Origin: Legionellales bacterium
GTDB taxonomy: Bacteria; Pseudomonadota; Gammaproteobacteria; UBA1113
Reading direction: 5' to 3'
Assembly (NCBI GenBank): GCA_002709565.1
Contig: PAPY01000031.1
Span: 64,071 to 128,070 of the forward strand
DNA length: 64,000 bases
In this document: piece after piece, positions 7,262 through 15,193 of the stretch
Numbering within the stretch: position 1 is the first letter of the stretch
Layout: every line of letters starts with the position of its first letter
The notes under the pieces: model-generated
The model's input: only the letters and a program-made list of their open reading frames with translations
What the model was told of the DNA's origin: nothing
Database searches by the model: none
Made by a program: the position numbers and the translations under genes

Positions 7262-8275
7262 ATGAAGGTACTCGGTATTGAAACTTCCTGTGATGAAACC
7301 GGCATTGCTGTCTATGACAGCGAGCGGGGCCTCCTATCCCATGCAATTTATAGCCAAGTGGCGATGCATGGGGAGTATGGCGGCGTGGTACCAGAGTTGG
7401 CATCACGGGATCATGTGCGCAAAATTCTACCGCTGGTTCGACAAGTGCTCGCTGAGGCAGACATGACTCAGAGGGACGTAGACGGTATTGCTTACACGGC
7501 TGGGCCCGGGCTCATCGGCGCGGTACTGGTGGGGGCAAGTTTTGCTCGGGCCCTGGGTTGGGCCCTAGGTATTCCTACCCTTGGTGTGCATCATATGGAA
7601 GGCCATTTGTTAGCGCCGATGTTAGAGGAGACGCAACCGCAATTCCCGTTCATTGCCCTTTTGGTATCAGGTGGCCATACCTTATTGGTAGAAGTGGATG
7701 GTGTGGGTCAATACAAAATTCTCGGTGAGTCTTTAGATGATGCTGCCGGTGAAGCCTTTGATAAAACCGCCAAGATTTTGGGCCTTGGCTATCCTGGTGG
7801 ACCAGCATTAGCCCGTTTGGCTGAGACCGGGGACGCAAAACGATTCCATTTTCCCCGGCCGATGACCAATCGTCCTGGTTTGGATTTTAGTTTTAGTGGT
7901 CTTAAGACCTTTGCTTTGAATACAGTGAATGCGGAAGGTCAAGATAAGCAAACCAAGGCGGACATTGCGCGCGCGTTTGAAGATGCAGTAGTAGATACGT
8001 TAGCGATAAAATGCCGTCGTGCGATTCAACAAACCGGCTTAAAACAACTTGTAGTTGCTGGGGGCGTGAGTGCGAATAAGCGTTTGCGGGGTGTGTTAAC
8101 TACAATGGCAAAACAATTTGACGCAGAGGTATTTTATCCGCGTCATGAATTCTGTACTGACAATGGAGCAATGATTGCTTATGCCGGGTATTTGCGGCTA
8201 CAAGCAGGCCTTCAGGATGATTTGACGATATCAGCCCGGGCTCGTTGGTCTATCACGGATATTGCTGCACTTTAA
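7262..8275 (+). CDS. tsaD: tRNA N6-adenosine threonylcarbamoyltransferase TsaD
   Basis: 337 residues, full length for the Kae1/TsaD family. TsaD, with TsaB and TsaE, transfers the threonylcarbamoyl group to A37 of ANN-decoding tRNAs in the cytoplasm. The start [14 protein letters not shown], the metal-binding H-H-M-E-G-H (about 110-115), S-G-G-H-T and the C-terminal V-A-G-G-V-S-A-N and C-T-D-N-G-A-M-I-A blocks are all present. The partner tsaE lies at 16726. No ribosome binding site precedes the ATG; the start is chosen by homology. It converges on plsY with a 4-base overlap. Confidence 0.97.
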   Translation: MKVLGIETSCDETGIAVYDSERGLLSHAIYSQVAMHGEYGGVVPELASRDHVRKILPLVRQVLAEADMTQRDVDGIAYTAGPGLIGAVLVGASFARALGWALGIPTLGVHHMEGHLLAPMLEETQPQFPFIALLVSGGHTLLVEVDGVGQYKILGESLDDAAGEAFDKTAKILGLGYPGGPALARLAETGDAKRFHFPRPMTNRPGLDFSFSGLKTFALNTVNAEGQDKQTKADIARAFEDAVVDTLAIKCRRAIQQTGLKQLVVAGGVSANKRLRGVLTTMAKQFDAEVFYPRHEFCTDNGAMIAYAGYLRLQAGLQDDLTISARARWSITDIAAL

Positions 8276-8871
8276 GAGGCTTTTTTGCGAAAATTAATTT
8301 TGCTTTCCGTGCCGGTGACTAAGCGGCGAATATTCCCATGATGACGAATGATCAACACCAGACTCATGCCCGCCAGTGGATAAACATAACTGGGAGCGGC
8401 AAGGTAATAGGCGTAGATAGGGAAACTGAGCGCCGCCACCAGAGCAGCGAGGGAAGAGTAACGAAACAATATTGCAACCACAAGCCAAGTCGCAAGTGCG
8501 GCTAAACCGACTGGCCATGCCAACGCGATGATAGCCCCAAAGGCAGTTGCCACCCCTTTGCCCCCTTGGAATTTAAAAAACAACGGAAACAAATGCCCTA
8601 AGAACGCGCCACAAGCAACCAGGGCTAAATACAAACCATCGATGCCGTAGAGTTTTGCCGCCAATACCGGTATCACGCCTTTTAATACATCCCCTAACAG
8701 GGTAATGATGGCGGGCAGCTTACCGCCGACACGCAATACATTGGTTGCGCCGGGATTCTTGGAGCCTTCGGTGCGCGGGTCCGGCAAACCGGCAACTTTG
8801 CAAACAACAATAGCGCTGGAGATAGAGCCCAGCAAGTAAGCCGCGACGATAAAGAGGGTGTTTTCTAGCAT
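8272..8871 (-). CDS. plsY: Acyl-phosphate:glycerol-3-phosphate acyltransferase PlsY
   Basis: 199 residues, a polytopic inner-membrane enzyme making lysophosphatidic acid from acyl phosphate, the first step of phospholipid synthesis. Conserved loop motifs are present: [11 protein letters not shown] (37-47), [11 protein letters not shown], and the C-terminal R-H-x-x-N-I-R-R-L. Hydrophobic segments fit five membrane passes. tsaD/plsY adjacency is common in gammaproteobacteria, although here the two genes are convergent. Confidence 0.96.
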   Translation of the reverse strand: MLENTLFIVAAYLLGSISSAIVVCKVAGLPDPRTEGSKNPGATNVLRVGGKLPAIITLLGDVLKGVIPVLAAKLYGIDGLYLALVACGAFLGHLFPLFFKFQGGKGVATAFGAIIALAWPVGLAALATWLVVAILFRYSSLAALVAALSFPIYAYYLAAPSYVYPLAGMSLVLIIRHHGNIRRLVTGTESKINFRKKAS

Positions 8872-8911
8872 GGGCGTATTGAATCCGGTTTTGGGATAAA
8901 AAGCAAGTTTT

Positions 8912-9386
8912 TTATTCTAAATACTCGATTAATGTTGTTAGTTTTTTAGTAAAGAAATCATCAGACCAGACCTCAAGTCCTTGCTTGTCGACTTTTCCCA
9001 AGAATGGCATGACATCGGTTCGCGCGTGTTCCCAGTCTATAGAATGAATTTTTTCAGCAAAAGCATTTTTGATCCAAGATTTGTCAATAGTAAGATCATT
9101 ACCTTGCCAAGGACCTTGTTGTTGTAATGGCATTTGCGGAGTCTAGCCAATCAAAGTTCGGGTCAGGTTGTTTTAAAATAAAGTCCAAGTCTTCTGAGAA
9201 TCTTGGTAACTGATGTAGAATTCGTAGAGACGTACCACCGTGAAACGCGGCGACAGAAAAAAATTCATTGCGTGACAATCCAAAAAGAATAATTTCTTGG
9301 AGAATTTCTTTCAATGCATCTTCTTCATCTTCAACAGTTTCTAGGGTATATGAATCTAGGCGAGATTTAATAATATCATTGTTCAT
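8912..9386 (-). pseudogene. Broken AbiEii-type nucleotidyltransferase toxin
   Basis: The 5' part (start near 9386, overlapping the AbiEi gene by 11 bases) encodes the AbiEii N-terminus with the nucleotidyltransferase motif F-H-G-G-T-S-L-R-I-L-H and R-F-S-E-D-L-D-F. After D-W-L the frame runs into a stop near 9099. A second frame (up to 9133, ending 8912) encodes the family C-terminus (I-D-W-E-H-A-R-T-D-V-M-P-F-L, S-D-D-F-F). Together they cover about 165 residues, against roughly 280-300 in intact proteins. A central deletion with a frameshift therefore removed around 120 residues. The toxin should be inactive. It is the second gene of an AbiE type IV toxin-antitoxin operon. Confidence 0.8.
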
Positions 9387-10026
9387 TTTGTTGGTATTCC
9401 TGTAGGTTATCAATGAGTTGTAGTACGCGTTTTGAGCGATAGGCTTGTCTTAGTGCAGAAAGTTCCTCCTGAGCCAGTGTTGCTAGATCATCGAATTCAA
9501 TTCGTAATGAATTTGTTAAATAGTCTAGACTAGGATCATCAATTTTACGAACATAAATTAAGTCAGCAAGTGCACGTAAAGGTGAGGCGATAAAAAAAGG
9601 TCCTTGTTGTTCTTCAACACGAGAGACGCCGGTGTAAAATTCATAGCGATTAATAGGGATATGGTGAAAGGCAAATTCGCCATAGTTGTTATTAACTGTC
9701 TTTGTGCGGCCGAGTGCGGTGATGCAAGTTGTCTGAGTTGTGCGTTCAGGAATCCAGCCGTGGTATGAAAGTGCCGCCTCCATTGAAATATAGCTATGGA
9801 GATCAATACGGCTGGCCAAGTAAAAACGACTGGGAGGAACCGTGAGGTAACGGTTATCGAGTAAATAAACGCCTCGATGTAGGCGGACGATTTCTTTTTT
9901 CTTTAGGGCCCTATTGATAGCGCCGTATTGACTAGCATCAGTATTAAACAGACGTTCTAAGTCATGACTTGTGAAGGCACGATTTTTTAGGTCGGAATAA
10001 ATAATTTTTTCGGTCAATTTAAGCAC
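9376..10026 (-). CDS. abiEi: AbiEi-type antitoxin / transcriptional regulator
   Basis: 216 residues. The first ~60 residues form a winged-helix-like domain (F-T-S-H-D-L-E-R-L-F, then A-I-N-R-A-L-K-K-K-E-I-V-R-L-H-R-G-V-Y), as in AbiEi antitoxins, which also repress their own operon. The middle carries the family block Y-I-S-M-E-A-A-L-S-Y-H-G-W-I-P-E-R-T and S-P-L-R-A-L-A-D-L-I-Y. The gene looks intact although its cognate toxin downstream is deleted. Two opposed 23-bp palindromes 32 bases upstream of its start are likely its binding sites. Family assignment is firm; the antitoxin role is inferred. Confidence 0.82.
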   Translation of the reverse strand: MLKLTEKIIYSDLKNRAFTSHDLERLFNTDASQYGAINRALKKKEIVRLHRGVYLLDNRYLTVPPSRFYLASRIDLHSYISMEAALSYHGWIPERTTQTTCITALGRTKTVNNNYGEFAFHHIPINRYEFYTGVSRVEEQQGPFFIASPLRALADLIYVRKIDDPSLDYLTNSLRIEFDDLATLAQEELSALRQAYRSKRVLQLIDNLQEYQQNEQ

Positions 10027-10057
10027 AAAACCCCCTTGTTTTTAAAATTTTAGTACA

Positions 10058-10123
10058 AAACTTCCGTTTTATGGAAGTTTCTAACAAAAAAAATTGCACG
10101 AAACTTCCATAAAACGGAAGTTT
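10058..10123. promoter_or_regulatory. Paired palindromic operator upstream of abiEi
   Basis: Two 23-bp sites, 10058-10080 and 10101-10123, are exact reverse complements of each other. Each is also internally palindromic (AAACTTCC, seven bases, GGAAGTTT). They are separated by 20 bases, about two helical turns. AbiEi proteins are known to bind inverted repeats in their own promoter, so these are probably autoregulatory operators. Confidence 0.75.
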
Positions 10124-10211
10124 CTTACATTTTTTGTGGTTTCCTATTGTTTTGAGATGTTCGAAGAGCCTCTAAATCAGGCGATCATTGAGCCAAAGTT
10201 AATCAAGTCCA

Positions 10212-10286
10212 TAAAACAACCCTTTCTTTTCTGGGGCAGACCCGTAAAACAACCTTGTGTTTTACCGACTTAACAATAAAACAACC
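10212..10286 (+). promoter_or_regulatory. Three phased TAAAACAACC repeats before the orphan ATPase
   Basis: The ten-mer TAAAACAACC occurs at 10212-10221, 10245-10254 and 10277-10286, with start-to-start spacing of 33 and 32 bases, close to three helical turns, so all copies face the same side of the DNA. The array lies 73-147 bases before the ATPase start at 10359. It may be an operator for that gene or a remnant of a mobile element. Confidence 0.6.
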
Positions 10287-10358
10287 CTGGATTTTCTTGA
10301 CTTGTGGTCAGAAAAAGGCTAAAACTGGCTGTAATCACCCTATATTCAGGAGCCCTCA

Positions 10359-11717
10359 ATGCAACGAAAGCTATTAACAGCATTATTAGCTTGGCTGGAA
10401 GACCCACGACGCAAACCCCTGGTTTTACGAGGAGCAAGACAGGTCGGTAAGACCTGGATAGTGCGTTTCCTCGCGGAGTATGCCAACAAACAGCTTGTTG
10501 AGCTGAACTTTGAACGCCAACCGGATCTCAAAGCATTATTCACTTCAAATGATCCTGCGGAAATCATCCTCAATATTGAGGCAAGCCGTAATGTGACTAT
10601 AAAGCCTATTGAGTCCTTGTTATTCCTGGACGAAATTCAAGCGGCCCCGGAGCTGCTCGCTAAATTACGTTGGTTTGCGGAAGAGTATCCTGAGTTACCA
10701 GTCATTGCGGCAGGTTCTTTACTTGAATTTGTGCTGGCTGAACACAGCTTCAGTATGCCTGTTGGGCGAGTGATGTATCACTATTTAGAGCCCATGTCGT
10801 TTGAAGAATTCTTGCAGGCGAAAGGTCTCGACCAATTATTGGCATATATTGAAGATTATGAGTGGACAAGGATAATTCCTGAACCTATCCATCAACAATT
10901 ACTACGTTACTTTAAAGAATATCTTATCATCGGTGGGTTGCCTGCTGCGGTGTCTGATTGGCTAGAGCGTGGTTCTATTGAAGCAGTTAGTCAAATACAC
11001 AATGATCTATTGTCCACTTATCGTGATGACTTTGCTAAATATGCTGGACGACTCTCTACAGAGATCCTCGATGAAGTATTAATGAGTGTGCCGAGAATGC
11101 TTGGAGAAAAATTTGTTTATAGCCGTGTAAATAAAGCTCGCCAAACAGAATCCATCAAGAAAGCATTAAATTTATTAGCACAGGCACGACTTTGTCATAT
11201 CGTTAAAGCAAGTCACGCTAATGGTTTACCACTAGGGGCAGAAATGAATGACAAATCACAAAAAGTGATTAGCCTAGATGTTGGGCTCACATCAGCGATG
11301 CTTGGTTTGACACTGCAGTCAACGTTGCAACTTGATGATTTGACGCTTATTAATCAAGGCGGTGTTTCTGAGCAAGTCGTAGGGCAATTACTCCGAACCA
11401 TCGAACCCAGCTATATCGACCCTGCATTGTATTATTGGAACCGAAGTGAAAAAAGTAGCAATGCTGAAATTGATTATTTATTTGCGAATGAAGGCAAGGT
11501 TATTCCCATCGAAGTAAAATCAGGCAGCACTGGTAGTATGAAGTCATTACATACTTTTATGCAGCAAAAAGGATTGAGTTTGGCAGTTAGAATTAACTCA
11601 GATAATCCATCGCTTACAAAGGTCGATGTTAAGACATCCGAAGGTAAGCCAGTGGCGTATCAGTTGCTATCACTGCCATTTTACCTACTGGGTCAATTGC
11701 GGCGGTTAGTTGGCTGA
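10359..11717 (+). CDS. AAA-family ATPase with DUF4143-type C-terminal domain
   Basis: 452 residues. Walker A is G-A-R-Q-V-G-K-T (25-32), Walker B is L-L-F-L-D-E-I-Q (around 88-95), and a sensor-like A-G-S-L-L-E-F follows. The C-terminal half has the DUF4143 pattern, including Y-Y-W-N-R-S-x-x-x-x-x-A-E-I-D-Y-L-F and V-I-P-I-E-V-K-S-G, which resembles a PD-(D/E)XK nuclease core. These ATPases are common accessory genes of poorly known function. The start has a good site (AGGAG, 7 bases before ATG). A related gene occurs at 33496-34824. It stands alone between the AbiE remnant and the F-box gene. Confidence 0.88.
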   Translation: MQRKLLTALLAWLEDPRRKPLVLRGARQVGKTWIVRFLAEYANKQLVELNFERQPDLKALFTSNDPAEIILNIEASRNVTIKPIESLLFLDEIQAAPELLAKLRWFAEEYPELPVIAAGSLLEFVLAEHSFSMPVGRVMYHYLEPMSFEEFLQAKGLDQLLAYIEDYEWTRIIPEPIHQQLLRYFKEYLIIGGLPAAVSDWLERGSIEAVSQIHNDLLSTYRDDFAKYAGRLSTEILDEVLMSVPRMLGEKFVYSRVNKARQTESIKKALNLLAQARLCHIVKASHANGLPLGAEMNDKSQKVISLDVGLTSAMLGLTLQSTLQLDDLTLINQGGVSEQVVGQLLRTIEPSYIDPALYYWNRSEKSSNAEIDYLFANEGKVIPIEVKSGSTGSMKSLHTFMQQKGLSLAVRINSDNPSLTKVDVKTSEGKPVAYQLLSLPFYLLGQLRRLVG

Positions 11718-11893
11718 AGTGAGTTTGTATAGTCTAGGAGTAGGGAGTTATAACCCTATGATTATACCGTATTATATTATTCACACATGATTAGTTACAT
11801 AAGGCGGCTTTTCTTAGTCACTAAAAAGCGTTAGGATGCACTTTGTCTAACAAGAACAGTGAACTCAGCTTTCAGGGTAAGGGGGCGTAGAAT

Positions 11894-13474
11894 ATGGTTC
11901 GAATAGTTAGTGAAAGAGTCCGGCAAATCAATTTAGCTGCTACAGGAGAGTTGCCAAAAACAAGTAAGGATGTGTCTGAGCGTCAAACACGGCAAGACAC
12001 GGATGAAATGCCTCTTGCTAGGAGGGAACGCTTTTTGGATGCAGAAAACACTCCTGATGTGTTTCGTGTTGCTGAACTTTTGAATAATATTTTGCGTTTT
12101 GTTGATATTCGTGATATCAGCGCATTAAGCCAAGTTAGCCGCTATTTTCGACAACGTTTGGCGAGTCCAAAATTTCTTGGACCACTCTATTTAGCACGAC
12201 AACCCGCATTGATTCGAAATGCCCTCAAAGATACTGGCTGTCATGTGCCTTCATTGCAAGCGTTAGCTGCTACGGAAGGTGATGTCAGCTGGATTGCTGA
12301 ATTGATCAAAAAGCATGGCACAGTTCGGGATGCCATTATCAAGGCAATAGAACCTTTTTCGCCACAGGATTTGTTCATCAATCTTGAAGATGATGATGGT
12401 TGCATCAAATGGCTTGCCAAACGCAGTTGGTTATTTAAGCAATTTCCGTCTAGTAAGGCGAGAAAAGAAATTATTGGCTCCTTGTTGAGGCTATACAAAA
12501 AGCAATTAGCTAAAGAATTGAGGCGCGGGGGGCATCACCAATATTTTACGCTGCTGCGTATGACGCCAAGAGCGTTAGCGAATCGAGAGGTCGTAAATGA
12601 ACTTGTTAATGGTATTAGATGGTTGCAAATAGGCAAACATCGATGGAAGAGAGTCAATAATGAACTTCGAGAAAAATTCAGCAACTTCTTAGCCGATGTA
12701 ACGGAAGGACAGGCAACGTCAGCACAGTTGGAACTCCTCGTAGCGTTGAGAAGAAACTACTGTATTCAAAGCATTATAAGAAAACTTTTTTATAAAGATG
12801 ACCTATCGCTAGCGTATGATGGTTATATGAATTCATACAATGATAAAGAGACGCTTCGCAATCTGCAGTTAATACATCTAGTTACGGGCTATAATTTTTC
12901 GGAATTCTCTTCTGATTTTCTGAGAAATATTCATTCTCAGGTAAAGCCTAAATCAACCTCGGCTTTATTATTACTTCCTGGTTTTCCGCATGATGATCAC
13001 GCGTTTACACTCTATAAAGCTATTCACTACCGTCGAACTCAGGAGTGGGCAAAATTTTATGAGACACTACGAGTCTTCGGTAATGCCCAGGATATCGTGT
13101 TTCAATTATGTCATGCTCAAAAAACGCTAAAAACTTTACGAAAAACCGCAACAGAAAAATCGCCCTTCTACAAGGAAATTTCAGAAGACTGTATTGGTCA
13201 ACTGGTCAAGCATTTTAGCGCTTTAGGCGTTGATCCAACCCGGGCTATTCGTGGGCAGCTATCGTCTGACTATGTTGAGTCTGAGACAGACATTGCAACA
13301 GATGAACAACTATCACAGTGGACGCCGGAGAGATCGCGCTTTAGTACTCCAAAGTTTGGGATTTTTAATCGTCTACTTCGTAATAGTCGCTATCATCAGC
13401 GGGCTCAGCGAAAGCTATTGTGGGTAGAATTATTTACCGGGGGAGTAATATTGGTTGCGATGGGTTTAGGTTAG
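11894..13474 (+). CDS. F-box-like protein, N-terminal part (interrupted by TAG)
   Basis: 526 residues before a TAG at 13472-13474. Residues ~55-90 (V-F-R-V-A-E-L-L-N-N-I-L-R-F-V-D-I-R-D, then L-S-Q-V-S-R-Y-F-R-Q-R-L) match the F-box pattern, a eukaryotic motif that binds Skp1 in ubiquitin ligases and occurs in effectors of intracellular bacteria. Residues 100-500 are hydrophilic and mostly helical-looking, without a family I recognise. The last ~20 residues are hydrophobic. The frame stays open after the TAG and continues to 14449 with more membrane segments, so the original product was probably 851 residues. A host-directed effector is inference from the F-box. Confidence 0.7.
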   Translation: MVRIVSERVRQINLAATGELPKTSKDVSERQTRQDTDEMPLARRERFLDAENTPDVFRVAELLNNILRFVDIRDISALSQVSRYFRQRLASPKFLGPLYLARQPALIRNALKDTGCHVPSLQALAATEGDVSWIAELIKKHGTVRDAIIKAIEPFSPQDLFINLEDDDGCIKWLAKRSWLFKQFPSSKARKEIIGSLLRLYKKQLAKELRRGGHHQYFTLLRMTPRALANREVVNELVNGIRWLQIGKHRWKRVNNELREKFSNFLADVTEGQATSAQLELLVALRRNYCIQSIIRKLFYKDDLSLAYDGYMNSYNDKETLRNLQLIHLVTGYNFSEFSSDFLRNIHSQVKPKSTSALLLLPGFPHDDHAFTLYKAIHYRRTQEWAKFYETLRVFGNAQDIVFQLCHAQKTLKTLRKTATEKSPFYKEISEDCIGQLVKHFSALGVDPTRAIRGQLSSDYVESETDIATDEQLSQWTPERSRFSTPKFGIFNRLLRNSRYHQRAQRKLLWVELFTGGVILVAMGLG

Positions 13475-14449
13475 GGATTTGCTTTTGGAGGATTAAGTCC
13501 GCTCGCCTTAATCATTAGTATGTCGATTTTGAGTTTCCTTGTTACCATAATGTTTCCCTACGTTTTTACAGCATTATGGACAAACTTCAAGAAGTTTCAT
13601 TCCCGCTATAGCACATTGAGAAAGTCAACTGATTACCTTGACAACTTGATAGGTAATTATCAGATCCCTGCAGATCTTTTGGCGGATAAGGGCTTATATG
13701 CAAGTCAAGATAATAGTTTTTTTACAGCGCTTCAAGCTGTGCCCAAAAAGCTTTTTAATCAAATAGCAGGCGTGTTCAAACCTCTTAAAGTTGCTCGAGA
13801 AAAACGAGCATTGCGTAATACGGGTGATGGATTTAAATCAATGTTTGATGGTGTCGCTACACTAGCAAATGCACCGTTAACATTATTGTCAGGCGTTATA
13901 ACTATCCCTTGGTCAGTTGCGAGGGGTGAATACCTGATGGATACAATCCGTGAGGCTGGTAGTGAAGCCCTATTGGGCAGTGCAAAATTAATGACTGGCT
14001 TAATACACGTATTTGCATCTGTGATAACGTTGCCTGTTTATGTTGTTCGGTTAGTCATGGGTAAGGTCGTGTCTTCACGTCAGACTGTCGATGATATGAA
14101 CAGAGAACGGCGCGAGCAGGTTATCTCCCAAGCAAGCGCGATTGTAGAAAATCAAGCATTATCAAGCTACGAAAAAGCGAAACAGCTTATTCCTGTGACC
14201 CAGAGACTCCATAGGATTAATCATGACAGTACTCTGCGTGTACGATCTGAGTCAACGCGCTTTCCTATTTCTGACGTTGAAGAGAATGTTGCTTATGCGA
14301 AGTTAATGACGCACGGTTTATTCAAGGCGGGTACTTTTGATGAGTCTCGACTACAGGCCATGCTTAGGGCCCAGTGTGACTATATCGATAAGTCACAGCC
14401 CGGGGGGGCCTATGATCCAGGACAAACTTCGATTGCTTTGCAGGCATAA
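13475..14449 (+). CDS. C-terminal part of the F-box-like membrane protein (possibly separate ORF from ATG 13520)
   Basis: This segment is in the same frame as the gene at 11894 and is separated from it only by the TAG at 13472-13474. It begins G-F-A-F-G-G-L-S-P-L-A-L-I-I-S and runs on through a membrane segment M-S-I-L-S-F-L-V-T-I-M-F-P-Y-V-F. If translated alone, the first ATG is at 13520 (309 residues), but no strong ribosome binding site precedes it. Two further moderately hydrophobic stretches occur (near T-L-L-S-G-V-I-T-I-P-W and V-F-A-S-V-I-T-L-P-V-Y-V-V), and the C-terminal ~110 residues are charged. I recognise no family. Treat it as the downstream half of one interrupted gene. Confidence 0.6.
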   Translation, partial: GFAFGGLSPLALIISMSILSFLVTIMFPYVFTALWTNFKKFHSRYSTLRKSTDYLDNLIGNYQIPADLLADKGLYASQDNSFFTALQAVPKKLFNQIAGVFKPLKVAREKRALRNTGDGFKSMFDGVATLANAPLTLLSGVITIPWSVARGEYLMDTIREAGSEALLGSAKLMTGLIHVFASVITLPVYVVRLVMGKVVSSRQTVDDMNRERREQVISQASAIVENQALSSYEKAKQLIPVTQRLHRINHDSTLRVRSESTRFPISDVEENVAYAKLMTHGLFKAGTFDESRLQAMLRAQCDYIDKSQPGGAYDPGQTSIALQA

Positions 14450-14486
14450 ACGTCCTGTTGATAGTGTTTGTTATCCCTTTGTTTAA

Positions 14487-14554
14487 CCGACATTCCGTAT
14501 CAGTCTCTTTTTACCCTTTTGTGCATCAAAAATAGCTCTGGTGCGAAAAGCCGG
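14487..14554. repeat. REP-like dispersed element, copy B
   Basis: 68 bases starting CCGACATTCCG and ending GGTGCGAAAAGCCGG, with the central GCATCAAAAATAGCTCTGG shared with copy A. It lies in the gap before orn. Confidence 0.75.
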
Positions 14555-14635
14555 TTTAAGCATCTTGCCAGCGTTGCTCTTGGCTCAGCCTGCTCAATCT
14601 GTTTAAATACTTATCTCACCCAATTTGAGGACGAT

Positions 14636-15190
14636 ATGTCAAAAAACAAACAAAATCTCATCTGGATCGATCTAGAAATGACCGGTCTCAACCCAGCTGT
14701 CGATAGGATCATCGAAATTGCCACCATTGTCACTGATGAGCATTTGAATGAAATAGCCGAAGGGCCTGTTATGGCTATCCATCAAAGCGACCATATATTA
14801 GGCAATATGAACGAATGGTGTGTGAAGCATCATAATCAATCCGGGCTGGTGGATAGGGTCCGTGAAAGTGCTTTCACGGAAGCGGAAGCCGAGGCCGAGA
14901 CCATTGCGTTTTTGCAACAACATGTGCCGGCGGGGGTATCGCCCATGTGTGGTAATACGATTTGCCAAGATCGGCGCTTCTTGTACCGCCATATGCCGAA
15001 GCTTGAGCAATTTTTTCATTACCGCTTCATCGATGTCAGTACGGTGAAGGAACTGGCCAAGCGTTGGCGACCGGATATCATGCCTAGTGTCGAAAAAGAA
15101 TCAGCGCACCTTGCCCTTGCGGATATTCGTGAATCTATCGCAGAGTTGCGTTATTATCGCCAGCACTTTATTAACCTCAATCAGGATTAA
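14636..15190 (+). CDS. orn: Oligoribonuclease
   Basis: 184 residues from the ATG at 14636, preceded by GAGG at 14627-14630. A longer in-frame start at 14468 would read through the repeat element and lacks homology. Orn is a cytoplasmic DEDDh 3'-5' exonuclease that degrades di- to pentaribonucleotides and pGpG. Motifs: W-I-D-L-E-M-T-G-L near the start, N-x-W-C-V-x-H-H, [10 protein letters not shown], and [10 protein letters not shown]. It is immediately followed by nnr, as in other gammaproteobacteria where orn and nnr are near neighbours. Confidence 0.97.
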   Translation: MSKNKQNLIWIDLEMTGLNPAVDRIIEIATIVTDEHLNEIAEGPVMAIHQSDHILGNMNEWCVKHHNQSGLVDRVRESAFTEAEAEAETIAFLQQHVPAGVSPMCGNTICQDRRFLYRHMPKLEQFFHYRFIDVSTVKELAKRWRPDIMPSVEKESAHLALADIRESIAELRYYRQHFINLNQD

Positions 15191-15193
15191 ACC

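Noticed and set aside
14468-14635. N-terminal extension of Orn from the upstream start at 14468
   Set aside because: It reads through the REP-like element and lacks homology; the ATG at 14636 has a GAGG and begins the conserved protein.
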